A stretch of DNA of 39,826 bases, taken from NCBI GenBank assembly GCA_018712545.1, contig DVGV01000028.1, forward strand, positions 1 to 39,826. Direction: 5' to 3'. The notes under the pieces are model-generated. The model saw only the letters and a program-made list of their open reading frames with translations. It was not told the origin of the DNA and searched no databases. Position 1 is the stretch's first letter. Each line of letters begins with the position of its first letter. Origin of the DNA: Candidatus Coprenecus merdigallinarum (GTDB lineage Bacteria; Bacteroidota; Bacteroidia; Bacteroidales; UBA932). Below, piece after piece: positions 1-8,404 of this stretch. The position numbers were made by a program, and so were the translations under genes.

Positions 1-110
1 CAATGGGCATGACAGTTGAGCTGAGGCCTCTATAATCTTCGTGATATTACATATCGACTAATACAACTTATTGATTTACAAAGATATTATTTAATGTTTA
101 ACTAGTTCCG

Positions 111-144
111 GATTTACACACGAATGTAAACCGTCATGTAAACC
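111..144. repeat. Short direct and inverted repeats, possible recombinase arm sites
   Basis: The nine-base word ATGTAAACC occurs twice in direct orientation (124-132 and 136-144). The reverse-complement core TTTACA occurs at 113-118 and again at about 75-80. Closely spaced short repeats beside a truncated tRNA 3' end are what arm-type binding sites of a tyrosine recombinase look like, so this may be the terminal att region of an integrated element. That function is inferred. Positions 1-190 are AT-rich and hold no convincing gene; a short open frame running in from the left edge ends with TAA at 33-35 and could be the tail of a gene. Confidence 0.4.
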
Positions 145-196
145 ACAAAGCCATACAGTCAAGGCAAGGCTTCATAACTCATTGATTTTAATCGAG

Positions 197-271
197 TAAT
201 AGCCAGCTCAGTCGGTTAGTAGCACCTGACTCATAATCAGGGGGGCGCTGGTTCAAGCCCAGCCGGGTCCA
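197..271 (+). pseudogene. tRNA remnant with CAU anticodon (Met/Ile2 type), 5' end missing; probable att site
   Basis: The anticodon arm (stem 225-229/237-241, loop CTCATAA, anticodon CAT at 232-234), T arm (stem 247-251/259-263, loop TTCAAGC) and 3' acceptor strand (264-270 plus discriminator A271) are intact. No CCA is encoded. The 5' strand should read GGACCCG, but 197-203 reads TAATAGC and cannot pair. The D stem is also broken by an extra base (GCTC at 206-209 against GTAGC at 219-223). It is therefore not a functional tRNA gene. Preservation of only the 3' part fits the distal junction (attR) of an element that integrated into the tRNA 3' end, with the whole tRNA at the element's other end. 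Simple decay is the alternative. Confidence 0.65.
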
Positions 272-303
272 CTGCCTTTTCGGAGGCAAAAGGGGCTAAA
301 ATG

Positions 304-336
304 AAGCACTTGCGGCAGGTCTGCAGGTGCTTTTTT
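304..336 (+). terminator. Rho-independent terminator
   Basis: A ten-base-pair stem with one G-T pair (304-313 with 323-332) and a nine-base loop is followed by a run of T to 336. It would end transcription coming from the tRNA side and insulate pruA. The stretch 337-630 downstream holds no gene or motif I recognise. Confidence 0.8.
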
Positions 337-630
337 CATAATCGTGGGTGTAGGTATGGAGCGTTTCTGAGAGGAATGTCCGTGGAAATCAATGGTTTAC
401 CCTGTTGTGCTGCTCCCGTCATTGGGGTTTTAATGCCGTCCAGGGAGCGGGAATCTTTGTTATGTGCTTGTTAATCAAGGGTTGTGTGTTTTTTGGGACT
501 CCCGTAAAAGTCTGTAGGCATTAGGATAGGGAAGACATTGCGGCAGGCTGGTGGGATTTCATACTACAGCGGCTGCAGAGAATGGGGAATACTGCCAGCG
601 CCGGGGATGCTGATAAAAATTTGGCAGATA

Positions 631-661
631 TTTGAAAAATTTTGAAAAAGCTGTATATTCG
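631..661 (+). promoter_or_regulatory. Bacteroidota-type promoter for pruA
   Basis: TTTG at 631-634, a 19-base spacer, and TATATTCG at 654-661 match the primary sigma-factor consensus of this phylum (TTTG, N19-21, TAnnTTTG) with one mismatch. It lies 40 bases before the pruA start codon. Confidence 0.6.
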
Positions 662-701
662 TGGGCGATTGACAAAACAACTAACAAAACACCCATAGAG
701 T

Positions 702-2333
702 ATGAAAAATGCAGTTTTCAATTTCCCTCTGCCGGCCAATGAACCGGTGAAATCCTATCTGAAAGGCTCTCCCGAGCGGATAGCCCTCGAAGCCGAGCTG
801 AAGAGACAGAGCAGCATCGAACTGGATATTCCCCTGATTATCGGCGGCAAGGAAGTGCGTACAGGCAACACCGGTAAGGTGGTTATGCCTCACGACCATG
901 CCCATGTGCTGGCAACATATCATAAGGCCGGTCCCGAGGAGGTCAGGATGGCCATTAAGGCGGCTCTCGACGCTCACGAGGAGTGGGCCGAGCTGGACTG
1001 GACGGTCCGCGCCTCCATCATGCTCAAGATAGCCGACCTGCTCGCAGGCAAGTACCGTGCCGTGATCAACGCAGCCTGCATGCTCGGACAGAGCAAGAAC
1101 TTCTACCAGGCAGAGATTGACTCCGCATGCGAGACGATTGACTTCCTGCGCTACAACGCCGCTTTCGCCTCCAAGATTTACGGCATCCAGCCCAAGAGCG
1201 GTCCCAACCAGATTAACAGCGTGGAATACCGTCCCCTCGAGGGCTTCATCTTCGCGCTGACCCCGTTCAACTTCACTTCCATCGCATCGAACCTCTCGAT
1301 GTCCCCCGCCCTGATGGGCAACACTGTGGTATGGAAGCCTTCCACCACGGCCATCCTCTCAAACTACTATCTGATGAAGATATACGAGGAGGCCGGCGTG
1401 CCCGCAGGCGTAGTGAACTTCATCCCCGGCAGCGGTGCCGTCATCGGCAAGGAGATCTTCGCTTCGAAGGACCTGGCCGGCGTGCATTTCACCGGTTCCA
1501 GCGCTACATTCAACACCCTGTGGCGTCAGGTGGGCGACAATATTGCCAACTACCGTTCCTATCCCCGTCTGGTGGGTGAGACCGGCGGCAAGGACTTCAT
1601 CTTCGTGCATCCTTCGGCAGTGGCCGAGGAGGTCGGCAATGCGGCTTACTGCGGTGCCTTCGAGTACCAGGGCCAGAAATGCTCCGCCGCTTCCCGTATG
1701 TACGTGCCCAAGTCCCTGTGGCCTGCTGTCCTCGAGAAGATTAAGGCTACAGCCGCAAAGGTGAAAATGGGTGACGTCTGCGATCCGATGAACTTCATCA
1801 ACGCCGTTATCGACGAGGCTTCCTTCGACAACATCGCTTCCTACATCGACTACGCCAAGGCATCCAAGGAAGCTGAGATCGTGCTCGGCGGCGGATACGA
1901 CAAGTCCAAGGGCTACTTCGTGGAGCCTACCGTCATCGTCACCACTGACCCTCATTTCAAGAGCATGGAAGAGGAGATCTTCGGACCCGTCCTCACAGTC
2001 TACGTCTACGATGACGCCGATGTGGACAAGGCCGTCGAGCTTTGCGACACCACCTCTCCTTACGGCCTGACCGGTGCCATCTGGGGCCGCGACCGTCTGG
2101 CTCTCGAGAAGATATCCCGCAGGCTGAAATACGCTGCCGGCAACTTCTACATCAACGACAAGCCCACCGGAGCCGTAGTCGGCATGCAGCCTTTCGGCGG
2201 AGCCCGCGCATCCGGTACCAACGACAAGGCCGGCGGCGAGTTCAACCTCATCCGCTGGGTACTGCCCCGCGCTGTCAAGGAGACCCTCGTGCCTCCCACA
2301 GACCACCGCTATACCTACATGAAGGAGGAGTAG
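702..2333 (+). CDS. pruA: L-glutamate gamma-semialdehyde (P5C) dehydrogenase
   Basis: NAD-dependent aldehyde dehydrogenase that oxidises glutamate semialdehyde/P5C to glutamate, the second step of proline catabolism. The 543-residue protein is the usual size for the single-function enzyme. Aldehyde dehydrogenase landmarks are in order: TPFNF near 187-191, the cofactor glycine-rich turn around 243-249, the general-base glutamate E293 in VGETGGK, and the catalytic cysteine C327 in QGQKCSAASR. The C-terminal PFGGARASGT motif is present. The ATG at 702 sits 40 bases after a good promoter, and a terminator follows the stop, so it is probably transcribed alone. There is no proline dehydrogenase domain and no putA-like neighbour in the window. 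No signal peptide; cytoplasmic. Identity is firm at family level. Confidence 0.95.
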   Translation: MKNAVFNFPLPANEPVKSYLKGSPERIALEAELKRQSSIELDIPLIIGGKEVRTGNTGKVVMPHDHAHVLATYHKAGPEEVRMAIKAALDAHEEWAELDWTVRASIMLKIADLLAGKYRAVINAACMLGQSKNFYQAEIDSACETIDFLRYNAAFASKIYGIQPKSGPNQINSVEYRPLEGFIFALTPFNFTSIASNLSMSPALMGNTVVWKPSTTAILSNYYLMKIYEEAGVPAGVVNFIPGSGAVIGKEIFASKDLAGVHFTGSSATFNTLWRQVGDNIANYRSYPRLVGETGGKDFIFVHPSAVAEEVGNAAYCGAFEYQGQKCSAASRMYVPKSLWPAVLEKIKATAAKVKMGDVCDPMNFINAVIDEASFDNIASYIDYAKASKEAEIVLGGGYDKSKGYFVEPTVIVTTDPHFKSMEEEIFGPVLTVYVYDDADVDKAVELCDTTSPYGLTGAIWGRDRLALEKISRRLKYAAGNFYINDKPTGAVVGMQPFGGARASGTNDKAGGEFNLIRWVLPRAVKETLVPPTDHRYTYMKEE

Positions 2334-2354
2334 CCCTCAGTAAATTCCTTACAG

Positions 2355-2390
2355 ATCCCTGTCACGATGTATTCATGACAGGGATTTTTA
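2355..2390 (+). terminator. Rho-independent terminator after pruA
   Basis: A perfect ten-base inverted repeat (2355-2364 with 2376-2385) with an 11-base loop is followed by TTTT. It lies 21 bases after the pruA stop codon. Confidence 0.85.
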
Positions 2391-2454
2391 TTGTCCGCTC
2401 AGAAATATTCCTAGTTTTGCAGCCGTTTTTTTTAATAGTTAATAGTTTTTGAGT

Positions 2455-3117
2455 ATGAAAAGAAAGATGAAATTGGCCGTATTTGCTTTTGCATCAGCGG
2501 CTTTGCTGGTATCTTGCGTGAAAGATAATGGAGTTGTGGAGACTTCATTCCAGATATCAGCCGCTACAGAGGACAACAAGATTGTAGTTACGGTGGAACC
2601 GTCCGAGGCATCGGCTGTGTACAGTATCGGTATAATCATGGAGGATGACTGGAACCGGATAGGAGGAGAACAGGGACTTAAAGCGTATGCGGACTCGCTG
2701 ATCGCTTCCGGGACAGAGACTGTCAGCGGTCAGGGAATAGGACGTTATGAGGATCTGTACTGGCAGACGAAATATTATGTATTCGCAGCCCAGGTCAATG
2801 ATGGTCATGTGGTCGGCACACCTGAGTATAAGGAGGCTAATATCTACAGACCTTATGTCGAGTTTGATGCTGGTGATTTAGTCATAGCTCCTGCCTCAGT
2901 CTCAGACAACGGCATGTATATCGTTGGAAATTATTATGACGGGATCTCCCGCAATTCGTATATATATATGATGTCCGCCGTGATTCTCTGTCTCTTGTCA
3001 GCGGAATCAGTCTCTATGATGTTACAGATGACGGTACGGCATATGGCTCTTCCGGTTTCTATCCCGTTATATGGAAGGGTGGTGAGGTCTCTGAGGTCAG
3101 GTCTGTCGGAAGCGTAA
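2455..3117 (+). CDS. Surface lipoprotein, 5' half of a gene split by a frameshift
   Basis: The protein starts with a lipoprotein signal peptide ending LLVSC and followed by KDN. I choose the ATG at 2455 over an upstream TTG because the signal begins MKRKMK. Residues about 25-140 form a beta-rich module (TVEPSEASAVYSIGI, then KYYVFAAQV) resembling the repeats of the lipoprotein at 5853. From about residue 170 the frame becomes implausible (many Met, Leu, Ser) and stops at 3117. The alternative frame from the TA run at 2959-2969 onward gives a sensible continuation (YDVRRDSLSLVSGISLYDV) that joins the next reading frame. So 2455-3872 looks like one gene of about 471 codons, put out of frame by one extra TA unit. 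Function unknown. Confidence 0.7.
   Translation: MKRKMKLAVFAFASAALLVSCVKDNGVVETSFQISAATEDNKIVVTVEPSEASAVYSIGIIMEDDWNRIGGEQGLKAYADSLIASGTETVSGQGIGRYEDLYWQTKYYVFAAQVNDGHVVGTPEYKEANIYRPYVEFDAGDLVIAPASVSDNGMYIVGNYYDGISRNSYIYMMSAVILCLLSAESVSMMLQMTVRHMALPVSIPLYGRVVRSLRSGLSEA
2959..2969 (+). repeat. (TA)5 dinucleotide run at the frameshift site
   Basis: Five TA units plus T sit exactly where the lipoprotein reading frame breaks. Four units would restore one frame from 2455 to 3872. This could be slipped-strand phase variation, a recent mutation, or an assembly error. Confidence 0.65.
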
Positions 3118-3872
3118 TGGAGAGCGGTTTCTATGGAGTTACTCCAGACGGTTCTGTGGCAGTCGGCTATATGATGGACGATAATTGGAAGAACATCGGT
3201 TTTGTGTATGAGAACGGAACTTTGACGGTGCTGACGGCTCATGGTCTCGATAACGGTGTGTGTGATGGCTTTGCACCGAAGGGTATCGGCAGCAACGGCA
3301 ATATCTCCGGTTATATTCAGAATAGTGAGCCTTGGGCAGAAGTTGGCTGCGCCTGGACCGGTGCATCCCATGATTTTGAGATTTACCCTGAGGATCTTAT
3401 GGAGTGGGACTCCGGGTTGCTTGACGGCAGTGGCGCATTTGGAAAGAGATACGGAACAGTGGAGGCGCGGATATCTCCTGACGGCCGGTATTATGCCGGT
3501 ACTGTGACGGTGACGGAGTCTTGGGAGTATATGCCCGACTTCCCGTATCTTTACGATGCCCAGGAAGGCAGGATGTATGAGATATCTGGCGACGCTTATC
3601 AGTTCTGGCGTGCCGATGCCGTATCCTCTTCAGGACTGCTTTTCCTGTCAGATGTGAACATGGGCATATCATCACAGCCGTATATCTACAGTCCGGCTGA
3701 CGGCAAGGTGATAACTATGGCCGAATGGGCTAAGGCTGAATATGGTTATGAACCAGACGGTTTCCGGATACAAGGTTCAGTAGTGGCAGTTTCGGGAGAC
3801 TGCATGACCATAGTGGGGGACTATGCTGGAGACAATTCCTTTGTCACAGCTGTATGGTTCATGCCCATGTAG
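3117..3872 (+). CDS. 3' half of the frameshifted lipoprotein; HAF-like repeat region
   Basis: This frame continues the gene begun at 2455. It contains repeated units such as VTPDGSVAVGY and ISPDGRYYAGTV, each followed by a blade-like stretch with a name-value look (FVYENGTLTVL, YLYDAQEGRMY). This resembles extracellular HAF-type repeats or a beta-propeller; I offer that as likeness only. It has no signal peptide, as expected for the back half of a secreted protein. Its ATG overlaps the stop of the upstream half (TAATG at 3115-3119), so re-initiation by coupled translation is possible, but the coding pattern extends upstream of this ATG to about 2960, so the ATG is not the ancestral start. Ends convergently with the regulator gene. 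Confidence 0.65.
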   Translation: MESGFYGVTPDGSVAVGYMMDDNWKNIGFVYENGTLTVLTAHGLDNGVCDGFAPKGIGSNGNISGYIQNSEPWAEVGCAWTGASHDFEIYPEDLMEWDSGLLDGSGAFGKRYGTVEARISPDGRYYAGTVTVTESWEYMPDFPYLYDAQEGRMYEISGDAYQFWRADAVSSSGLLFLSDVNMGISSQPYIYSPADGKVITMAEWAKAEYGYEPDGFRIQGSVVAVSGDCMTIVGDYAGDNSFVTAVWFMPM

Positions 3873-3978
3873 CTATAGTATCGAGGGTGAAGACTGTGAG
3901 GACAATGCCGGGCAGTGGACTGGAGGGGGAGTAGAGTGCCTTGCGCATTGTGTAGGAAAGTTTCGACATGAAGTCGGA

Positions 3979-4020
3979 GACAGGGCTGTGTCCAAATGAA
4001 TGTTTTGATGCAGCCCTGTC
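3979..4020. terminator. Inverted repeat between convergent genes
   Basis: A ten-base perfect inverted repeat (3979-3988 with 4011-4020, 22-base loop) lies between the convergent stop codons at 3872 and 4028. It lacks an adjacent T run, so it is at best a weak or bidirectional terminator. Confidence 0.4.
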
Positions 4021-4027
4021 GAGCATT

Positions 4028-5728
4028 TTATTGACCGCATTTTTCTTTTCTCCATACGGCTGGAGTCATGCCTGTGCCTTTGAGAAAGGCCCTATGGAAT
4101 ACTGAGATTGAGTTGTAGCCCAGATTATCGGCGAGTTGCTTGAGGGATATGCTGTTGGATGGGTCCGAGAGGATATCTGTAGCTTCCGATATACGGTACA
4201 TATTGATCCAGGAGTTGTATGACATGCCGGCATATTCGTTGATGGCCTGGGAGAGATAGGTGCGGTTGGTCCCTGTCATGGCGGCGAGTTTCTCCTGTGT
4301 GATGTCTTTATGGCGGTATGCTTTCTCTCGTATCATAAGTGCTTCAGCTTTAAGGAAAATATCCTTTCTGTTCTGCGGAATGCTTTTGTCATGTGTCGGT
4401 TCGGTGTCGGCTGGCTCTTTATGTTTGTCCTTCGCTGCGAGATGCTGTGCTACCAGAGCACGGTAGGTCTTCAGCTGTTTCCTGTAGAGTGAGAAGACGA
4501 AGGAGCAGATGGAGAGTAGTATGATGGAGAGGAATATGGCTGTGCTGGCCATAGTGTCGGCTTTCTGTTTTTCCACTTCTTTCTGCAGGATCTCTTTCTC
4601 GTGCTCTATATGCGAGTTATGCAGGATGAGCCGGTTGAAATCATGTTCCTTTTTTCTGATGATACTGTCGGAGTATGTCATGTACTGCAGGGAATATTCC
4701 AGGGACTGCTGTTTGTCTCCGGACTTGTAGTACAGCAGCGATGTCTTGTACAGCAGTTCATACTGGAATTCCATGTTCTTGTTGTCCCCCGAGAGTTCAA
4801 GCCCTTTGCGGTAGCTGTGTATGGCCTCATCCGTACGTCCGAGCTCCTGAAGCAGATCCCCGTATTTGAGGAACAGGAGCGAGGCTGTTCCCGGATCCGT
4901 GTATCCGATGTAGCGTGCTCCTTCCAGATAGTGTTTTTCTGCTTCTTCCATATTTCCGTCTGCCTGACAGGTCTCGGCGAATACTGAGTGTATGATGGTG
5001 TATGCCGAGACGGCGTGTGTCTTATGTGCCAGCCTCATGGCTTCAGAGATATACGGGTGCGCCTCTTGCTGCCTTCCCTGAAGACACAGCATCTGGGCTA
5101 TGGGAATGAGGGATATGCAGCGGGTATAGTCCGGCATCGAATCCACATTTCCGGCCTGGAAAGCCTGAAGCGCATAGTCCATTCCGCTGTCGTCCCGTCT
5201 CAGGTAGAAGATGGTGACGATGTTTGCCAGCATGATTATCTTATTCTGTACTAAATTGTATCTTTCAGCGTAGTTCAGTCCGTCAAGATAGAACTCAAGA
5301 GCTTTCGAGTAGTTAAGTTCTGTTTTCAGATACCATCCGGCCATGATGTTGTCAATGGCTATTATGGGGGACGGGATGCCGCTGCGCCTGGCATAGCCCT
5401 CGATCTTGTCGGCATAGAATTTCGCGGAATCGACCATATATTCCATTACCAGGAAAGACTGTGCTGTGAAGATGCCGGCATATAGTGCTGTGAGGGAATC
5501 TCCTCTGTCAAGGGCATCAGTCATGACTTTTCTGGCGGATATGAGAGTCGAGTCGTGCGAGCCTGTCATGATATAGCCGTTCCACATCCTTATCATTGAG
5601 TCCAGGGAAGATGGTGTATCCCTGTCGGTTCCGATGCCGGACAGAGATTCCTTCATACTGCAGGATGAAAGAAAGTAAATTGTTGCAGTACAAATGACAG
5701 GTCTTAATATGCGGTAAATCCTAAACAT
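4028..5728 (-). CDS. Membrane regulator: TPR sensor, transmembrane segment, AraC-type DNA-binding domain
   Basis: A transmembrane transcription regulator of a type common in Bacteroidota. Counting from the ATG at 5728 (566 residues), there is a signal-like N terminus with a lipobox-like LSSC at C23. A helical TPR region (about 70-330) includes TPR-like pairs such as EEAEKHYLEGARYIGY and DEAIHSYRKGLEL. A coiled stretch follows, then one membrane helix (about 394-415) and a C-terminal AraC-family double helix-turn-helix (about 475-564, ITQEKLAAMTGTNRTYLSQ and LKQLADNLGYNS). The reading frame extends upstream to 5791, but a TACATTTG promoter element at 5733-5740 would start transcription at about the 5728 codon, which favours the shorter protein. 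TPRs probably sense an envelope signal and the AraC domain activates nearby genes; the flanking lipoproteins at 2455 and 5853 are the obvious candidates. Target and ligand are unknown. Confidence 0.85.
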   Translation of the reverse strand: MFRIYRILRPVICTATIYFLSSCSMKESLSGIGTDRDTPSSLDSMIRMWNGYIMTGSHDSTLISARKVMTDALDRGDSLTALYAGIFTAQSFLVMEYMVDSAKFYADKIEGYARRSGIPSPIIAIDNIMAGWYLKTELNYSKALEFYLDGLNYAERYNLVQNKIIMLANIVTIFYLRRDDSGMDYALQAFQAGNVDSMPDYTRCISLIPIAQMLCLQGRQQEAHPYISEAMRLAHKTHAVSAYTIIHSVFAETCQADGNMEEAEKHYLEGARYIGYTDPGTASLLFLKYGDLLQELGRTDEAIHSYRKGLELSGDNKNMEFQYELLYKTSLLYYKSGDKQQSLEYSLQYMTYSDSIIRKKEHDFNRLILHNSHIEHEKEILQKEVEKQKADTMASTAIFLSIILLSICSFVFSLYRKQLKTYRALVAQHLAAKDKHKEPADTEPTHDKSIPQNRKDIFLKAEALMIREKAYRHKDITQEKLAAMTGTNRTYLSQAINEYAGMSYNSWINMYRISEATDILSDPSNSISLKQLADNLGYNSISVFHRAFLKGTGMTPAVWRKEKCGQ

Positions 5729-5732
5729 ACTG

Positions 5733-5740
5733 CAAATGTA
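5733..5740 (-). promoter_or_regulatory. Promoter -7 element for the AraC/TPR regulator
   Basis: The minus strand reads TACATTTG, a perfect match to TAnnTTTG, four bases before the ATG at 5728. No clear TTTG is seen 19-21 bases upstream. If used, the message would be leaderless or nearly so. Confidence 0.4.
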
Positions 5741-5824
5741 AAAAATAATGTTCCTGCGTGATGACGATTTGTTAATTTGTTGGATGCTCAAAAAAATGCA
5801 GAGGAAAGTGACGGATATCTATTA

Positions 5825-5832
5825 TACATTTG
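5825..5832 (+). promoter_or_regulatory. Promoter -7 element for the BACON lipoprotein
   Basis: TACATTTG matches the Bacteroidota -7 box exactly, 20 bases before the chosen ATG at 5853. No good -33 TTTG is present, which would fit a promoter needing an activator such as the divergent AraC-type regulator (inference). Confidence 0.45.
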
Positions 5833-5852
5833 TAAACAAAAAAGCCCGTAAA

Positions 5853-8393
5853 ATGAAGAACGTAATGCGTAAGGTTATTTTATTCTCGGCAGTGTCCGCA
5901 CTGCTCGCAGGATGCAGGCAGGAGGAGCTTACTCCGCTTCTTGTATTGGAAGAAACGCAGTACAGCATCCCCGCCGAGGGAGGTACATTCACAGTTTCCT
6001 ACAGAATTGAGAATGCATCAACTCTTCCGTCAGCCGTTTCCGAAGACAGTTGGCTGACCGAGGTGACAGTAGTGGACAATACTATTTTTGAGTTTACGGC
6101 AGAGGCCAATACCCTGCCCGATTCCAGAGAGGGCAGCATAGTTCTCTCATGTCCCGGTGCGGAGGATGTGGAATTGACAGTTGTCCAGGCCTCCTCAGAG
6201 TATGAGGAAGATACAGACGTAGCGTTGAGACTGGAAGTGAGCAACGTAACGTCCTTCACAGCGGATGTCAAAGTCACTCCGGCCAGTGATACCCTCACTT
6301 TCGTGATGCTTACCCGTCCCCGGGCCGAGGTGGATGCATTCGATGATGACGATCTTCTTGTCCAGAGTGATATAGCTGTGTTTCAGGAGACTGCTGATTA
6401 TTATGGGGTGTCTCTCGAGTATTTTCTGTCCAACTCAGGTGTGCTGTACAGCGGTGAAATTTCCGGAACCATGACGACTTTCTCTCCCGAGCAGGAATAC
6501 TATGTCTATACTTACGGTCTGAATACCGATGCTGAACTTACTACAGAAGTGTTCAAGGAGCAGGTCACTACACCGGCAGTACAGCAGTATGATGCTGAAA
6601 TAGAGTTTTTGTCCAATGAGATAGATACCAGAAGCATGGATGTGACGGTCAGGCCGGGCTCTACTGATTTCAGGTACCTTGCCGGATATTTTACAGAGGA
6701 CGAGTTCAATTCGATAGATGATTTCATACCGTTCATGATAGAGGAGACGGAGCTTGTAATCTATATGAACAATGCGTTGGGAATAGAGATGACGTGGGAA
6801 GATGTGACATATAACGGTGACACGCGTCTGCAGGCTTCGGGACTGTATTCCGGAAGCAACTATGTGTGGTATGCGTTTGGAGTTGAACAGGGGTATTCGA
6901 ATACGTCTCTTTTCAATACGGTTGTCCGTACCGCTGATGTCGAGATTGTCGATGACTGCAGTTTTGAGGTATCCGTACAGGAAGCCGATACCTACAGTGT
7001 CAGCTTTACTGTCAGTCCTTCCTCGTCTTCTACACGGTATCTGGCGATGGTATCCGAGACGGCTTCGCTGGAGGGATTGTCGGACGAGTATATAGCCGAT
7101 GCGTGCATCAATTCACTTGACTCGGAGAATATGGACTGGACTTCTGATCCTATGATCAGGCAGGGCATGCTGTCGGAGGAGTATGACGGTCTGGCTCCTG
7201 TGACAGACTACAGTATAATAGTTTTCGGTGTCAATGAAAGTGGGGAGAGGACGACTGAGGTTGTGATTGAGAATTTCCGGACATCCGAAGTCCCTATGTC
7301 AGACATGAGTCTGGAAATAAATGTCACGGATATGTCATACTCTTCTGTTACCGTGGATATCAGACCTTCCATTGAAGGGGAGGATTATGTATATGGGATT
7401 ATGACGTCCGAGCAATATATGGCACTGGGAGGTGATCCGGAGACAGTAAGGGACAGCATAGCGCTTAATGGAGCAGACTATTCTGTAGCATCTGCAGACG
7501 GTGATGTTCAGACTAATCTGTACTTGGATATAGAGTACGGTTTCATAGCTCCCGGGCAGGATTATGTAGTGTTTGCATTCGGGTGCAGTTACTGGTATCC
7601 TACGACCGACCTGTACGTGTGCGAGATCACGACACCGGAGCGTGAGGTCTCCGATGCTTTTGTAGAGACGGTCCTGACCGTGTTCAACGGTGATGATCTG
7701 GTAGCGTATGATCCCGACAAGTATCCGTCAGAGACATATTCGGGTCAGGCTGCAGTCTATATCCGGCTGATACCCAATTCTGATGTAAGTTCATATTATC
7801 AGTGGATAGAGCTTAGAAGTGCGGATTATATGAACGGTCTGAACTACGATGTGCTCCTGGCAGCCATAAAGAGTAACGGTACATATTATGGGGATGCGAG
7901 TCCGAGGGCCTTCATCGGTGCCGTGCCTTGGGAATACCAGAATTACTGTATGATAACCCTTGGAGTCGATGCTTCGGGTGCGGATGGAGCTCCTCTTATT
8001 ACCAGTCTGTGCCTGTCGGAGGACCAGGCGGTGCCTTTTGATCCGGATATTGTCACGGCAGGTGCCGGACTTCCTGAAAGCAGGGTCTCTTCAATTGCCG
8101 GCGGTATGGAGCGGGCAGTTGTGCGCGATCAGCGTCAGACAGCTGTCAGGGGGAATGTTCCTGGTCGCTATATGGTCACGGAGACGGGACTGGAAAAGGC
8201 TCTTGCAGCCCGGACCCAGTCAGATGAGGCTGGTACGCAGGCTAATGTCTCTGAGGAAGCAATACGCAAGGCTGTGGAGAGGACTCTCAGACCGTTGGTA
8301 GAGGCGGCAGGAGGAGAATATCCTGACGGAAACTCCCGGTCTCTTGCGGCGATGCTGAAGATATCAGGAGGATTGTTGAAAATCACTAACTAA
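5853..8393 (+). CDS. Large surface lipoprotein: BACON-like domain plus four Ig/FN3-like repeats
   Basis: An 846-residue exported lipoprotein. I choose the ATG at 5853 because it starts a classical signal (MKNVMRKVIL... ending LLAGC, lipidated C21). The acidic residues just after the Cys (RQEE) suggest outer-surface display. Residues about 30-113 look like a BACON domain (Tyr-Ser-Ile-Pro, AEGGTFTVSY, DSWLTE, SREGSIVL). Four repeats of about 115-120 residues follow (about 122-244, 245-365, 366-480, 481-600), each opening with a strand pair ending in a V-x-P turn (VKVTPAS, VTVRPGS, FTVSPSS, VDIRPSI) and closing with a Tyr-rich strand (YYVYTYGL, NYVWYAFGV, DYSIIVFGV, DYVVFAFGC). The last 240 residues are a separate, unrecognised region. 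Possible carbohydrate or mucin binding is family-based inference only. It lies 11 bases upstream of the Big2 lipoprotein, probably one operon. Confidence 0.8.
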   Translation: MKNVMRKVILFSAVSALLAGCRQEELTPLLVLEETQYSIPAEGGTFTVSYRIENASTLPSAVSEDSWLTEVTVVDNTIFEFTAEANTLPDSREGSIVLSCPGAEDVELTVVQASSEYEEDTDVALRLEVSNVTSFTADVKVTPASDTLTFVMLTRPRAEVDAFDDDDLLVQSDIAVFQETADYYGVSLEYFLSNSGVLYSGEISGTMTTFSPEQEYYVYTYGLNTDAELTTEVFKEQVTTPAVQQYDAEIEFLSNEIDTRSMDVTVRPGSTDFRYLAGYFTEDEFNSIDDFIPFMIEETELVIYMNNALGIEMTWEDVTYNGDTRLQASGLYSGSNYVWYAFGVEQGYSNTSLFNTVVRTADVEIVDDCSFEVSVQEADTYSVSFTVSPSSSSTRYLAMVSETASLEGLSDEYIADACINSLDSENMDWTSDPMIRQGMLSEEYDGLAPVTDYSIIVFGVNESGERTTEVVIENFRTSEVPMSDMSLEINVTDMSYSSVTVDIRPSIEGEDYVYGIMTSEQYMALGGDPETVRDSIALNGADYSVASADGDVQTNLYLDIEYGFIAPGQDYVVFAFGCSYWYPTTDLYVCEITTPEREVSDAFVETVLTVFNGDDLVAYDPDKYPSETYSGQAAVYIRLIPNSDVSSYYQWIELRSADYMNGLNYDVLLAAIKSNGTYYGDASPRAFIGAVPWEYQNYCMITLGVDASGADGAPLITSLCLSEDQAVPFDPDIVTAGAGLPESRVSSIAGGMERAVVRDQRQTAVRGNVPGRYMVTETGLEKALAARTQSDEAGTQANVSEEAIRKAVERTLRPLVEAAGGEYPDGNSRSLAAMLKISGGLLKITN

Positions 8394-8404
8394 AATAAAG
8401 GACC

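Noticed and set aside
3..35. C-terminal fragment of an integrase entering from the left edge
   Set aside because: Only ten codons are visible and none is diagnostic; kept as a remark only.
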